Source of the DNA: Bedellia somnulentella
Taxonomy: Eukaryota; Arthropoda; Insecta; Lepidoptera; Bedelliidae
Direction of reading: 5' to 3'
NCBI GenBank assembly: GCA_963576735.1
Contig: OY755171.1
Coordinates: 12,586,001 to 12,650,000, forward strand
Length of the DNA: 64,000 nt
Every line of letters begins with the position of its first letter. The stretch's first letter is position 1. The position numbers and the translations under genes are program-made. This document shows positions 54,347 through 64,000 of the stretch, in pieces. The notes beneath the pieces were generated by a model, which saw nothing but the letters and a program-made list of their open reading frames with translations, had not been told where the DNA came from and searched no databases.

Positions 54347-55865
54347 GTTTGTATATTGATAATATTGTTTGATGAAATGATATTGTAAAAAAGATAGAAA
54401 AAGAAATGTAAGGATGGTTTAGGCTCCACCGATAATTAAACGATCCGCAGTTCATCCGCCCAAAAACGAATAAGCAAATTACTCACCAGCAGGAGCAGGC
54501 CTTAGTTTAATAGCCTTTAGTTATTCTTCAAACCACGCGGCGGGCGACCCAGTTGGGGACGTTAGATTCAGCAACACACACCCGTTCGGATGAAAGGTTC
54601 TTGCGCAGATATTAGCTTAACACAAATGGTACGAAAATAATTTAAAAGTTCTTGATTAAATATTAAATTTTTTGCCTGCAATTTGAATCGCTGCACACGC
54701 ACAAGAAGCAGCCATTACACTCATCGCCGTAGCCAAGTATTCTCAATGGCATGCCCTTTGCATCAAGCGTTGCTGATTGGTTAAGCGAGCGAATGAACAT
54801 TTGCCGTATATTATTTGGTGGCAAATTCGAATTTAGAACGTCGATGATACCATAACCTAATACAAAAGAAAACTACTGCAACACTCCATAGATATCGGTA
54901 TTCGATCAGATATATTTTCTTTAACTCTGTATCACTTATTTTTAAATTACAAAATATAGTAAAATCAATCATGGCACGTAAAAAAATACATATACCCCAA
55001 TAACCATAGAAACAAATTAGTAAATGAAAACAATAATACTGCGCTATAAAACAAATGAAATGGCATCTGTGGGTGGGAATTGATCAATACATCTCGATTG
55101 GATGTTGTTGTAGTGAGTAGAGGTGTGTTGAACCCACGCGGCCCAGCACGCCCGACCCGACGCCGTAAACATAGGAGCCGCTGCTTCATTGAAATGTTGT
55201 GTCTCGAGAGACCAACGTTTTATTGAAAAACTTTCCACGTTGCCCCCAGCTGACAGCTCAGCTCGCCTTTGCCACAAATTCGTACAGAGATTACCACTTC
55301 GTCGTAACTCAACTGCTCACTTTGTTCTTTTACTCAGTATATTTTTTCAGTAAGCAGTTGACGCTTATAAACATGCTCAAGCTCGACACAGTAGGCACAA
55401 GGTGGTCGAAATAAATCGCTCCATTAGGCAGTTAAAAGCTCGTCGCTATCGCTGGGACATAACTCAGGCACCCGTCTCTGCGTGGCCCTATAAATTACGC
55501 CTTTGTGCAAACGGGGCGTGCCTGCTTAAAATATGTACGACATTGTCTTCCCATTCCGCCCCCGCTTCATATCTGTGACTGGGACACTGAAACGTCACAA
55601 TCTAGCAAACGATGAGTTCTCACGTAACACTGCACTAACGTACAAGACACGCAGTTTGCAACTAACAAGTTACAGCGACAAATAAACATGTCAAGTTTCC
55701 CCTGTAGTAACATTTGTTTAGAGAACATAATTTCTTATAAACAGTTATTCATTGTGTTCTCAGAGTGAATGCGTAATGTGAAACTTGTTTTATTTAATGA
55801 ACAATTTAACACAGAATACAGTCAGAAAAAATACGGGAAATAAAATATATAATCGTTTTATATCG
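54347..55865. other. Unassigned stretch upstream of the P450 exon
   Basis: Several GC-richer patches (54490-54610, 55060-55320, 55440-55620). At 54480 the minus strand reads CTGCTG|GTGAGTAA, a good splice donor preceded by an open KLRPAPAG reading, so a small or 5' UTR exon of the same gene is possible. A TATAAAT lies at 55489. I could not read any P450 N-terminal motif here. Confidence 0.35.
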
Positions 55866-56036
55866 CATACATATAATCACTGCTATATATCCCAAAAATG
55901 GGTAGCCAGAGCCAGGGTTTAAGAGTTTGAAATCGAATCGGTCTCCAACCACGTAGTCCAACCATAATTTAGAAAGCCCTAAAACCCTAAATTGCCTTTT
56001 ATGATACTCGCGGGAAGTAACGGGAAAGTTATATTA
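55866..56036 (-). mobile_element. SINE-B, diverged
   Basis: CATATAATCACTGCTATATATC, GGGTAGCCAGAGCC, CGGTCTCCAACCACG and CTCGCGGGAAGTAACGGG keep family order. Confidence 0.7.
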
Positions 56037-57019
56037 TCATTATATAAAGTGTTTTGCGTTTCCAAAGATGCTATGAAGAGTTTCTGTCATGGAATGAATA
56101 GATAAGTGGTTAATATCAGCTAATGCCGTGTCATTAGGCCTCAACAAGGCTTTGGCGCTCGTTGCCGTCGAGCGGCTGATCGGGGCTCGGTCAAGCGGCA
56201 GAGATAGTATTACCTCACCCGCTCCCCTTTGCTTGCCCCCGCTACTGTCTCGCCACATCCTCTGAAGCCTTAGTCCTTAGTATTTTTGTTTGAAAAATCT
56301 TCAATGATATTTTAATTAAATTGTTTGTTATCGACATAGATTTTTATTTTTACCGCTTACTTAAATTATTGAACTTTAGTGGTTACTTTAATAACATTAC
56401 TATAATTAATTAGAATAAGTTGAAGCTCCGTTATTAATATAGTATTTATTGTTTTATTTATTTCAGCGACCATTGTATTTACTTTAATAACATTAAAATT
56501 TTACTCGACTATAGTTAATAGGATTGGGTTTAAGCTCCACTGTCAAGCCCAAAATATTTATGCATTTGTATATATCGTACTTTTTAACCAACTTCAAAAA
56601 AAGGAGGAGGTTATAGCTTAAACCTAATGATAAGTACATCCGCATGTGTAGATAACTGAGGAGTATAGTGCAAGGTTTAAAATCAAGAAGACCACCTAAT
56701 ATACTTCCTCACTCTAAAAAGTGTCCAACTAAATTAATAATAATCGGTTAACAAAATTGCAGATGCAGATTATGACGTCAAAATTTCAAATATGACTATT
56801 TGCCACTGGTATGCTTGCTTACCCAAACACCTACAGAATAGACAAAAGATTTGTTAAAGAAATCGACTTATCTTGTTTTCACAAAACGCAGTATATGAAA
56901 TCACTAGCATTCAAATATTTGTAGGTATTTTTGACAAACAGTAGAATTCACTGTGAATATTAAACCCAGCAAAATGAAGGGATTAGTGGTATGAAGGGGC
57001 CCATGTATAAGCGATTTTA
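56037..57019. other. Unassigned stretch with a small repeat fragment
   Basis: 56130-56265 is GC-rich without a recognised product. 56583-56615 (AACTTCAAAAAAAGGAGGAGG) is a common lepidopteran repeat phrase, probably a LINE 3' remnant. Confidence 0.35.
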
Positions 57020-57127
57020 CTCCATATACTTATGGGCCCTAAATAAGGCCCTCATACACTCAGTCACCTCTTAAGAACTGCCAAGGAAAGAAACGGGGTA
57101 GTGCTATTTTAAGCCGACACTACACAG
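57020..57127 (-). mobile_element. SINE-B 5' part
   Basis: CAGTCACCTCTTAAGAAC and GGGGTAGTGCTATTTTAAGC then CGACACTACACAGCTC. Tail half absent. Confidence 0.75.
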
Positions 57128-57811
57128 CTCAAGGATTCAAGCTCAAGGAAGACAGAACCTTATTTTAAACCTGAGCTTTATTTTACTACACTTCTAACGA
57201 CCGAATTTTTAACGGTATTTTCTATTCGTATGTATTTTATGTTATAATCGTCCGTTAGGATTGGCTATGTTTTTTTATCCTCTCTCTGCATTATTCATTA
57301 AAACAAAGCCGAAACACAAAAATAAACCTTATAATTTGTCCTGTATCTCACTGCCTAAAAGTGAAGAAGAAGTTAACTGATGTTTCCTGAATAAGAGAGA
57401 TGAGAGTTGCACAAGACTACTATCTCACCTGAGCAAAACAGCGAATAGTAATTCATATCAAATCATGAATTTTGAAGGAGGAAATATTAAGATTATATCG
57501 GGCCGGCCTTAGAGAATAAAGGATTCACAAGAACGGGCAGGTAGCTACGATACGAATGTACATAATTAATAAAGAGCTGATAAAATTTGGGTTCACGAAG
57601 CTCGCTTGCGTGATTTCGACGCAATCTACTTGTCAGACACCAAAACTCTTTGATAAAAGTGATTGGCAGCTAGAGTCGGCATGTCGTTTTAAAATTAATG
57701 GAATTGAACTACTTCAGTATGAATTGTTTAATGAAACTCATAACTTTCTATAAATAGACATTTTAGAATTGTGCATAATTAAGATTTAACTGATAAACTT
57801 TCTTAGTATCC
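57128..57811. other. Unassigned stretch
   Basis: A 65-codon plus frame at 57556-57753 has no known domain. Confidence 0.3.
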
Positions 57812-58104
57812 CCACGGCCCATACATGTCCGCACCAAGGCGTTCGAGTATACTTTATATAGGGTGATTTGGCCTTAGTCCACCACACTTACCAAGTGCGA
57901 TTATTTTCCTGTAGCCGGGACGGACGGCGTCAGGTGCCCTCTGAAGCATAGAATCATCTTAATTTGCGGATAATAAGGTGAATCAAACCTGCAACATCCC
58001 TCCAAACTGGGTTAAATCTCACAAATCAAATTTGACAGTTTATCCCCGGGATCGAATCCGAGACATCCAGCCTTGCAGCCGCCCGCTTAACCGCGAGAAC
58101 ACGG
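57812..58104 (-). mobile_element. SINE-F, tRNA-headed SINE
   Basis: The minus strand begins with a tRNA-like head: GCGGTTAAGCGGGC (A-box) and GGATTCGATCCCGG (B-box), about 35 bp apart. The body includes TTAACCCAGTTTGGAGGG and GAGGGCACCTGACGCC, then AGTGTGGTGGACTAAGGCC, ending GGACATGTATGGGCC. The last phrases are typical of a widespread lepidopteran SINE. Only copy in the window. Confidence 0.75.
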
Positions 58105-58317
58105 AAGCAGTTTAGCAGGTAGTATGGGCATTACAAAACAGACATAGGATAAGTTAACAGAATAAAACGCTTGGACAATATAGGTATATTGTCACTGTGT
58201 TCAAATTATTCGGAATAACGGTGTATGACTAAATATTTTTATTCATGAGTGTAATGTGTTCACAAGATGTTCACTGAGTACTACGTAAGTTCAGCCGTTA
58301 AGAGAATTATAGAATAG

Positions 58318-58440
58318 AATAGGATAGAAGATACTTTATTGCACATCCCAAAAGAAATAAATACAAAAATTTAGTACAACAGTAAAAGTACTATTGGTGG
58401 TCTTATCACTAACAGCGATGTCTTTCAGACAACCCTTGGA
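58318..58440 (-). mobile_element. LINE 3' end
   Basis: TACTTTATTGCACATCCC, GGTGGTCTTATCACTAACAG and TTTCAGACAACCC. Tail of GAATA-like repeats at 58310-58330. Confidence 0.75.
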
Positions 58441-58707
58441 TTATAAAATGAATCAATAAAAATCATGTTAGGTAGGATGTTATATGACGTGGTTATAGTT
58501 GAACTTTAAAACTTAGAGAAACTAAATTCCTATAATTGTCACTGAAACCTAAAACGCTTTTTCAATTCACTGCTAATTTAAGCATGTTTAGCTATACAAT
58601 GTAATAAATTTATCGCTAATTTTAAGTATCCTTTTAAATATATTTCACAAGTATAAATCACATCACGAAGACTTAAGTTCGTTTTGAAGCCCCAAATGCA
58701 TCAGAAA

Positions 58708-58950
58708 ACATACATACATACATTTACTCACGGCCATAAATCCCTAGAAAGGGTAGCCAGAGCTGAGGAATTAGAAATTCTTCAGCCACTTTTGGAAAGT
58801 AGAGTGGGGAAAAGATGGCAAAACAAAGGTTGTTGGTAATGGGTCTCCAACCGCATCGCCCAAAAATCCCTAATACCGTTAGTCGCCTCTGACGTACACC
58901 CATCGGAAGAAATGCGGTAGTGCTATTCTATGCCGATACTACACAGCAAA
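58708..58950 (-). mobile_element. SINE-B, near full-length
   Basis: (CATA)n tail at 58708-58722. Ends GCCGATACTACACAGC. Missing a few bases near 58870 (AAATCCC joined to TAATACCG). Confidence 0.9.
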
Positions 58951-58959
58951 AACACAAAC

Positions 58960-59210
58960 ATACATGTTATATACTCATGCTATTATTTCCCATTAGGGTG
59001 GGCAGATACTATCAATCGCCACTATGTTCGATCCTGGCAAACCTCTCTAGCTTCGGTTTCATCCATCAATCTTTATATACATGCTCTTTTATTTTTCTTA
59101 CTTTGGACACCTGCCTTTTTGAGCATACTCTCTATTTGGTCCAAATGAGTCCTCCGAGGTCGTCCTCTAATAAAAATACCTTCCACCAAATTACAATTAT
59201 CCATTTTCTC
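58960..59210 (-). mobile_element. LINE-C 3' end, longer copy
   Basis: Minus strand encodes a readable reverse-transcriptase terminus (GRPRRTHLDQIESMLKKAG region) before CTAGAGAGGTTTGCCAGG. Directly follows the SINE-B at 58708-58950. Confidence 0.8.
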
Positions 59211-59691
59211 TTGAAAAAACACAACATTATATAGAAATATTATATAAGTTACAGTTAAGTATAATTATCTTAAATAATCAATTTAGTTTTACGAAGATTC
59301 ACCACAAGTACACAGCGCAACATGTTAAAATATGCGTCGACTAAAAAAAGTAATCCTGAATTTTACTGTAAAAGGCAGCCATATATGCCTGGCGAGATTT
59401 TAAACTGATAGGGAGGTTGCCGCGGGCTTGTTGTTGCCAAATAGCCTCGGATAACGCTGATCTGTCTGGCTGTATGGCCACCGTTCCCACTAGATACATA
59501 ACATTTCATATTTACACGGTTTTTATTAATTTATAGACCGTAATGAAGTTTATATGGATAGTGTGTTTTTATTTACCGGTGGATATGCAAGATTTTATGA
59601 AAAGATTTTTTTAAGGGTTATCTATTAAATATTGTTATTCTCTTTCATAAAATTTATATCTGAAAGCTAAGGCTATTAATAATCATTTTCA
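59211..59691. other. Unassigned stretch
   Basis: Nothing recognised. Confidence 0.3.
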
Positions 59692-59817
59692 TACGCATAC
59701 ATATACTCACGGACATAAATCCCAAAAAGGGGTAGCCAGAGCTTCAAAGCTAGAAACTCCTGAGCCGAATAAAGTATCTTTGGTGATGGGTCTCAAACCG
59801 CAACGCCCAAAAACAAT
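59692..59817 (-). mobile_element. SINE-B with deletion
   Basis: ACTCACGGACATAAATCCC, GGGGTAGCCAGAGC and GATGGGTCTCAAACCGC. The middle is shortened. Confidence 0.75.
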
Positions 59818-59905
59818 ATATTAAATTTATTTTCCTGTGAATAAAATTCGTTCGACAACCGCACTAAAAGAAATAGCTTTGTTAGCTATTGATTTACAAA
59901 TTATC

Positions 59906-59956
59906 CATGTAGTGTTGGCTTAGATTAGCACTATGCAATCTCTACTTATGAGTGCA
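59906..59956 (+). mobile_element. SINE-B 5' fragment
   Basis: ATGTAGTGTTGGCTTAGATT and AGCACTATGCAATC. Confidence 0.5.
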
Positions 59957-60509
59957 TAGATGGATAACGACCCGGTTATAGCTCTTGAGTGGTTGGACTG
60001 GTACCCCGTTTTGGTTAAAAACTAATTGTTATAAGAATTCACTATCGGATCATTGACAAATCACAGACAAACTGGGAATGGAAGCAAAAGGCACAAAACA
60101 TTATCAATTAGTGAGTTCATAAATAAGGCATAGTTATAGTATCTTGATATAATCGTGTTATTGAGGCGCCTGTATCATGTACAATTGTACATTTGTGTTT
60201 CACCACGTCACCAAGTGCCACACAAGTGATTATGATTTGCAAATTGTGCTTATTGTACGGTCGCCACATTGCTCTGAACGACTTGAATGATGGCAATGAT
60301 ATTAAACTTGTGATTTAAATGAGACGCTTTTTATATATATATGAATGTATTATCATACTTTGAGTGTTCATGGCCTGGAAAAAGAAGTTTCCATTGAGGG
60401 GTAACAGTAACAGTGTGTCAGTATGGTCGTATCCTTAAATAAATGAACCGGAAAACGTTGTTTTGCCGTATAAATTATTTCTAGTGATTATTTATTTATA
60501 AAATAAATA
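59957..60509. other. Unassigned stretch
   Basis: Nothing recognised. Confidence 0.3.
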
Positions 60510-60690
60510 TGAAATGGTCTGGGTGGGCAACCCTCATCCTCATCACTTAGGAGTATAAAATAGTTATAAACCTATTCTCAGACCTACCGAATGTGTACAT
60601 GCAAAATTTCATTCAAATCGGTTCAACCGTTTTTGAGGAGTTTAATGACAGACACTGGCTATGGCACGTTAATTTTGCATAATAGAAATA
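60510..60690 (+). mobile_element. LINE-like 3' fragment (CCTACCGAATGTGTA family)
   Basis: CTCAGACCTACCGAATGTGTA, CAAAATTTCATTCAAATCGG and CGTTTTTGAGGAGTTTAATG. A second copy lies at 63783-63985. Confidence 0.65.
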
Positions 60691-62029
60691 TACCAAGGAA
60701 ATAACAAAACGAATTGTCATATTTGTTTTGTTATAAAGTCAAAGTGTAACTTGTGTTGTCAATATTTTTCTAAAGATAGAGGTAATCAAAAATCCACAAA
60801 TTGAATGGTAGAAATACACTAACATACATAAGCACCAACTAGTATAATTAGCCATTCGTGCGTAAAAACTATTTCGCTCCTAATTGACTTTTTACACAAC
60901 CGTTGATGACACATAGATAAAGCTCTTTGGAATTAACTTGTAACAGTCATGTGAGCTCCTCACTTTTCGATCACATTATTTTTTATGAGTTAAATGAAAA
61001 GTTAACACTAATAACTAGGTAAAACTGTGTCACTTTGGCTAGAATAGTAAGCTACACAAAATTAAGGTCACAATAAATGAAAAAAAGACAAAAGAATAAA
61101 AAACGAGACCATTTACATAGACTGTAATAAATGAGAAAAACCGATTTTATAGACGGTTAACAAAGTGAACTATTTGTACAAGGGTTTCAGCTTTTTTCTT
61201 TTGATAAGCGTAACCCTACAAATTATGCTAAGTCAATAGCTGTTTACTTTAATTGCTCCCGTTACTAGAATTGTAAAAATAAATGACAAGTAATTTTATA
61301 CTGGTTAAATTAAAGATAATATTATCGGAAAAACCCACATATTTTATATAACTGAGTTTATATTGAAAAAGATTAAGAGAAAGAGAAATCAGAAGACAAA
61401 AAATGGTTACTCTGAACATCAATTGACTAAAATATTCATAGTCACCAATTCAGCTGATGAGTATGGACATCTACGTTAGTATAAAAAAAGCCTCTTTGCC
61501 ATTAATTTTACCCAGGTAGGCCGCGTAAAAGAAAATATAGGAATCTAGAGAAAATCTCTTTCGAAGCTGAAGATAAGATTGGTTCAAATGCAGTTTCCGC
61601 AATGAAACGAAAAAAAGTTGTGATGATTGGTGAAAAAAATAGCTGTGCGTCTCTGTAATAAATTGGAATTATAAACTGTTTTAAGAAGAAAGAAGATAAA
61701 TTACAACTAATAGGCTTGTATCCGCTGCTTTGAAATCATTCACAAGTTCAGAAAACACAGAAAAAAGATTAAATAAATTAGAGCTGTAATTTTAGACTTA
61801 CCAAAGCCAAATACAAAACAAGCTACAATGCCTGACTATCACAATATAAATTTACTACATTGTTACAAACGTGCCAAATGGCAGAGACAATTAAGCTATA
61901 TAAAATACCTGCTGACCGGACAAACTTTGTTTTACTTTATAAATTACTAGCTTTTTGCCCGCGACTACGTCCGCGTCGACTACATTTTTTTCATCCAGTT
62001 ATTATAAAAAAAAGTTGTATAAAAGATAT
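60691..62029. other. Unassigned stretch with a small retroposon motif
   Basis: AT-rich. 61941-61982 reads CTAGCTTTTTGCCCGCGAC-TACGTCCGCG, a well-known dispersed lepidopteran phrase. No gene. Confidence 0.4.
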
Positions 62030-62200
62030 AAAGGACATTGAGGCTTTTTAAGTGATTGTTCAGCGATGCGATTGGAGACCCATCACTAAAATCCTTTATT
62101 TGACTACCTCTTCCCTATTCAACTTACAAAAGTGGATGAAGAATTACTATCTCCGGAGCTATGGCTACCCTTTTTGGGATTTATGGCCATTAGTGTATAT
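62030..62200 (+). mobile_element. SINE-B, 5'-truncated
   Basis: AGGCTTTTTAAGTGATTG, GATTGGAGACCCATCAC and TTATGGCCATTAGTGTATAT. Host of the next insertion. Confidence 0.75.
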
Positions 62201-62223
62201 ATACTCATGAATGATTGATGGAT

Positions 62224-62481
62224 ACATGCATATACTCACGGCTATAAATCCCTTAACGGGGAAGCCAGAGCTTTGGAATTAGAAATTCCTCAGCTACTTT
62301 TGGAAGTTGATTGGGGAAAAGGTGGTAATAATAAATAAATTTTTTTGGTGACGGGTCTCCAACCACATCGTCCAAAAATCACTTCAGAAGCCCCTATACC
62401 CTTAGTCGCCTCTTACGATCACCTACGGGTAGAAATGGGGTAGTATTATTCTAAGCCGACACTACACTGCACTTGATTGAT
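62224..62481 (-). mobile_element. SINE-B, full-length with TSD
   Basis: TGATTGATGGAT at 62212-62223 and 62482-62493. Tail-to-tail with the older copy at 62030. Confidence 0.93.
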
Positions 62482-62493
62482 TGATTGATGGAT

Positions 62494-63334
62494 GAATTCC
62501 ATAAATTCTATTTTTTTATGGTTATAAATAACAGTCAATCGCACCAAGTTTCAAGTTTCTAAATACAGAAATGTTTAAAATTTCTATGCTAACTTTCATT
62601 TGCTATTTCAACCCCTCAGTGCCATAAAACATATGATAAGAATCATGAAACAAACAATTTTGTACCAAGTTTCTATGTTCGAGTTATTATGTTCGTATTA
62701 GTACGTATAGTCACTATTGATTTTCGGGTCTTTAATCGCGTGTTATTACATGGGTTTAGTTTAATAATAGTCGTTTTAATTGTAATGTTCAATCGCGAAA
62801 GTCTTAGAAAATACTAAGTACTGATAGTAGTTTGGTGCTCCGGAGCGGAGGCCCTGCCCCCTACACTAACCGTTGGTGATGGTGGGTGAGTTGCCAGCAG
62901 AGATTGATCGGGAATATGGGGATTGTCCGAGATGAATGCAATAGTTCTAGCTATTATTCTAAGATAACACAATAACTTTTTCTTTACTGAAAGCTTGTGT
63001 CCTTTGAGTTTTGATCCCGGGTCTCTCGAATGTTCATAGAGGTTAGATTTACCGACGGCAAATTTTGAATACCCTGTATTTTCTTATAGTCTTACTATTG
63101 ACAAAAATTTAAATTAACTCCCGCTCCCGCTGTATTATCCCGCATTTTCATACCCTACCGATGTCGAGCGCCAAAATCCACAATTCAATGTAAAATGAAA
63201 AATAGTGAATAAAGATAAAACAGAAAGTAGGTAAATGATTCGAAAAGTGCACCGAGTAATTGTATGAGCTACAGGTTAAAGCGCAATATATTCCACTTCT
63301 TACGTATCTTAAAAAACATCGATAGTCGACACCA
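62494..63334. other. Unassigned stretch
   Basis: 62830-62930 is GC-richer. No gene recognised. Confidence 0.3.
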
Positions 63335-63775
63335 CGGTTTAAAAAATACCCAGAGCGCCATCTATTGCATACCTCAAGAACTAACGTAACGTAAATACTT
63401 ATAATGTAAAAGCAGTTTAGACGATAAAACAAATTGTACGTCATCCCTCGGGAATACCTCATTCTCAAGGATACATTATCGTGTCATTTAGCTTCTAAAT
63501 TTACATGTTTATATTGGTTTGCAGTATAGTACCTTGTTTTAAATCATACACAGCGCCATCTCCAATCCATCCAGCAAGCAAACAATATTTTAGTTTTCCC
63601 TCGGGAATATCATTTTTCCGGGATTTAAAGTACCCTATTATTTAAACTGGACTTCTAACTATACGTCTGCAAAATTTCAAAGCAATCGGTTCAGTAGATA
63701 CGGCGTGAAAGCGGCACAAATAAACAAACAAACAAACTCACTTTCCAATTTATAATATTAGTATGGATTTCTCGA
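63335..63775 (+). mobile_element. Retroposon 3' region with internal duplication
   Basis: AGCGCCATCT occurs at ~63353 and ~63552, and CCCTCGGGAATA at ~63445 and ~63599, marking two diverged tandem units. The end reads CAATCGGTTCAGTAGATAC, GGCGTGAAAGCGGCAC, then AAACAAACAAACAAAC. These are phrases of a dispersed lepidopteran repeat. Confidence 0.6.
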
Positions 63776-63782
63776 GAAATTC

Positions 63783-63985
63783 TAGTCTATAAAATAAAAA
63801 TAAAATGCTTGGCGTGGATGACCCTTGAAAATTATTATAAATTTATTCTCTGACCTACCGAATGTGTATGCGAAATTTCATTTATTCAAGTTAAGCTAAG
63901 CTTAGCTTAAGTTTCAGAGGTGTTTGGTGACCAACACTGTGACCCATGAATTTTATATAAAATATATATCAGTATAGTACTCCGG
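63783..63985 (+). mobile_element. LINE-like 3' fragment (CCTACCGAATGTGTA family)
   Basis: TGCTTGGCGTGGATGACCC, CTGACCTACCGAATGTGTATG and CAACACTGTGACCC. Contains a perfect 20-bp palindrome at 63891-63910. Confidence 0.6.
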
Positions 63986-64000
63986 CCTTACTTGAACAGT

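Noticed and set aside
63148..63468. 106-codon minus frame
   Set aside because: Overlaps a dispersed retroposon and is Tyr/Phe/Ser-rich without a domain.

Overview
The window looks like nuclear DNA of a moth or butterfly (Lepidoptera). It is AT-rich, has no dense gene order, and is packed with dispersed repeats of lepidopteran type: tRNA-derived SINEs, 3' ends of RTE-like LINEs, and terminal-inverted-repeat (TIR) elements. The only convincing host protein-coding segment is one internal exon of a cytochrome P450 (CYP9-like, CYP3 clan) on the minus strand at 53669-53871, with both splice sites. Its other exons were not found here, so most of the window is probably intergenic or intronic.

Repeat names used below are local labels. 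SINE-A: about 350 bp, tRNA-like head, (TTATG)n tail; 11 copies. SINE-B: about 250 bp, starts near GTGTAGTGTCGGC, ends in a (TATG)n tail; about 35 copies, the commonest repeat. LINE-C: 3' ends of a non-LTR retrotransposon whose last ~20 bp match the SINE-B tail, making it the likely mobilising partner. Family E: a GTTACATCC-ended element. SINE-F: a second tRNA-headed SINE at 57812-58104. For SINEs and LINEs, strand is the direction ending in the tail.

Layout. 1-9.5 kb: SINE-A and SINE-B copies, a tRNA-like sequence inside a 94-bp direct duplication (1778-2186), a decayed LINE reverse transcriptase (5605-5875), and a 1.8-kb TTAA-bounded element carrying SINE fragments. 10.5-15.4 kb: a foldback with 78-bp perfect arms, a GC-rich island, and a 215-bp tandem array that grades into decayed ~137-bp units. 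18.7-25 kb: SINEs and a young 5'-truncated RTE LINE flanked by a 96-bp perfect direct repeat with a self-primed foldback at its 5' junction. 27-33 kb: SINEs, a 428-bp TTAA MITE splitting a SINE-B, a minisatellite and a 512-bp Polinton/Maverick-like miniature element. 34-43 kb: many SINE-B and LINE-C pieces and a CpG-rich island (37.8-38.1 kb) that may be a promoter or first exon. 43-49 kb: mostly single-copy AT-rich DNA. 49-52 kb: two nested TIR elements. 53-54 kb: the P450 exon. 54-64 kb: SINE and LINE fragments.

The parts work together as a record of retrotransposition rather than as a pathway. Many SINE copies carry clean 9-13-bp target-site duplications (TSDs), several are 5'-truncated, and several sit in the tails of older SINEs. 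No operon, CRISPR array or bacterial feature is present. All calls come from reading the sequence; family names rest on recognised motifs, not on a database search.
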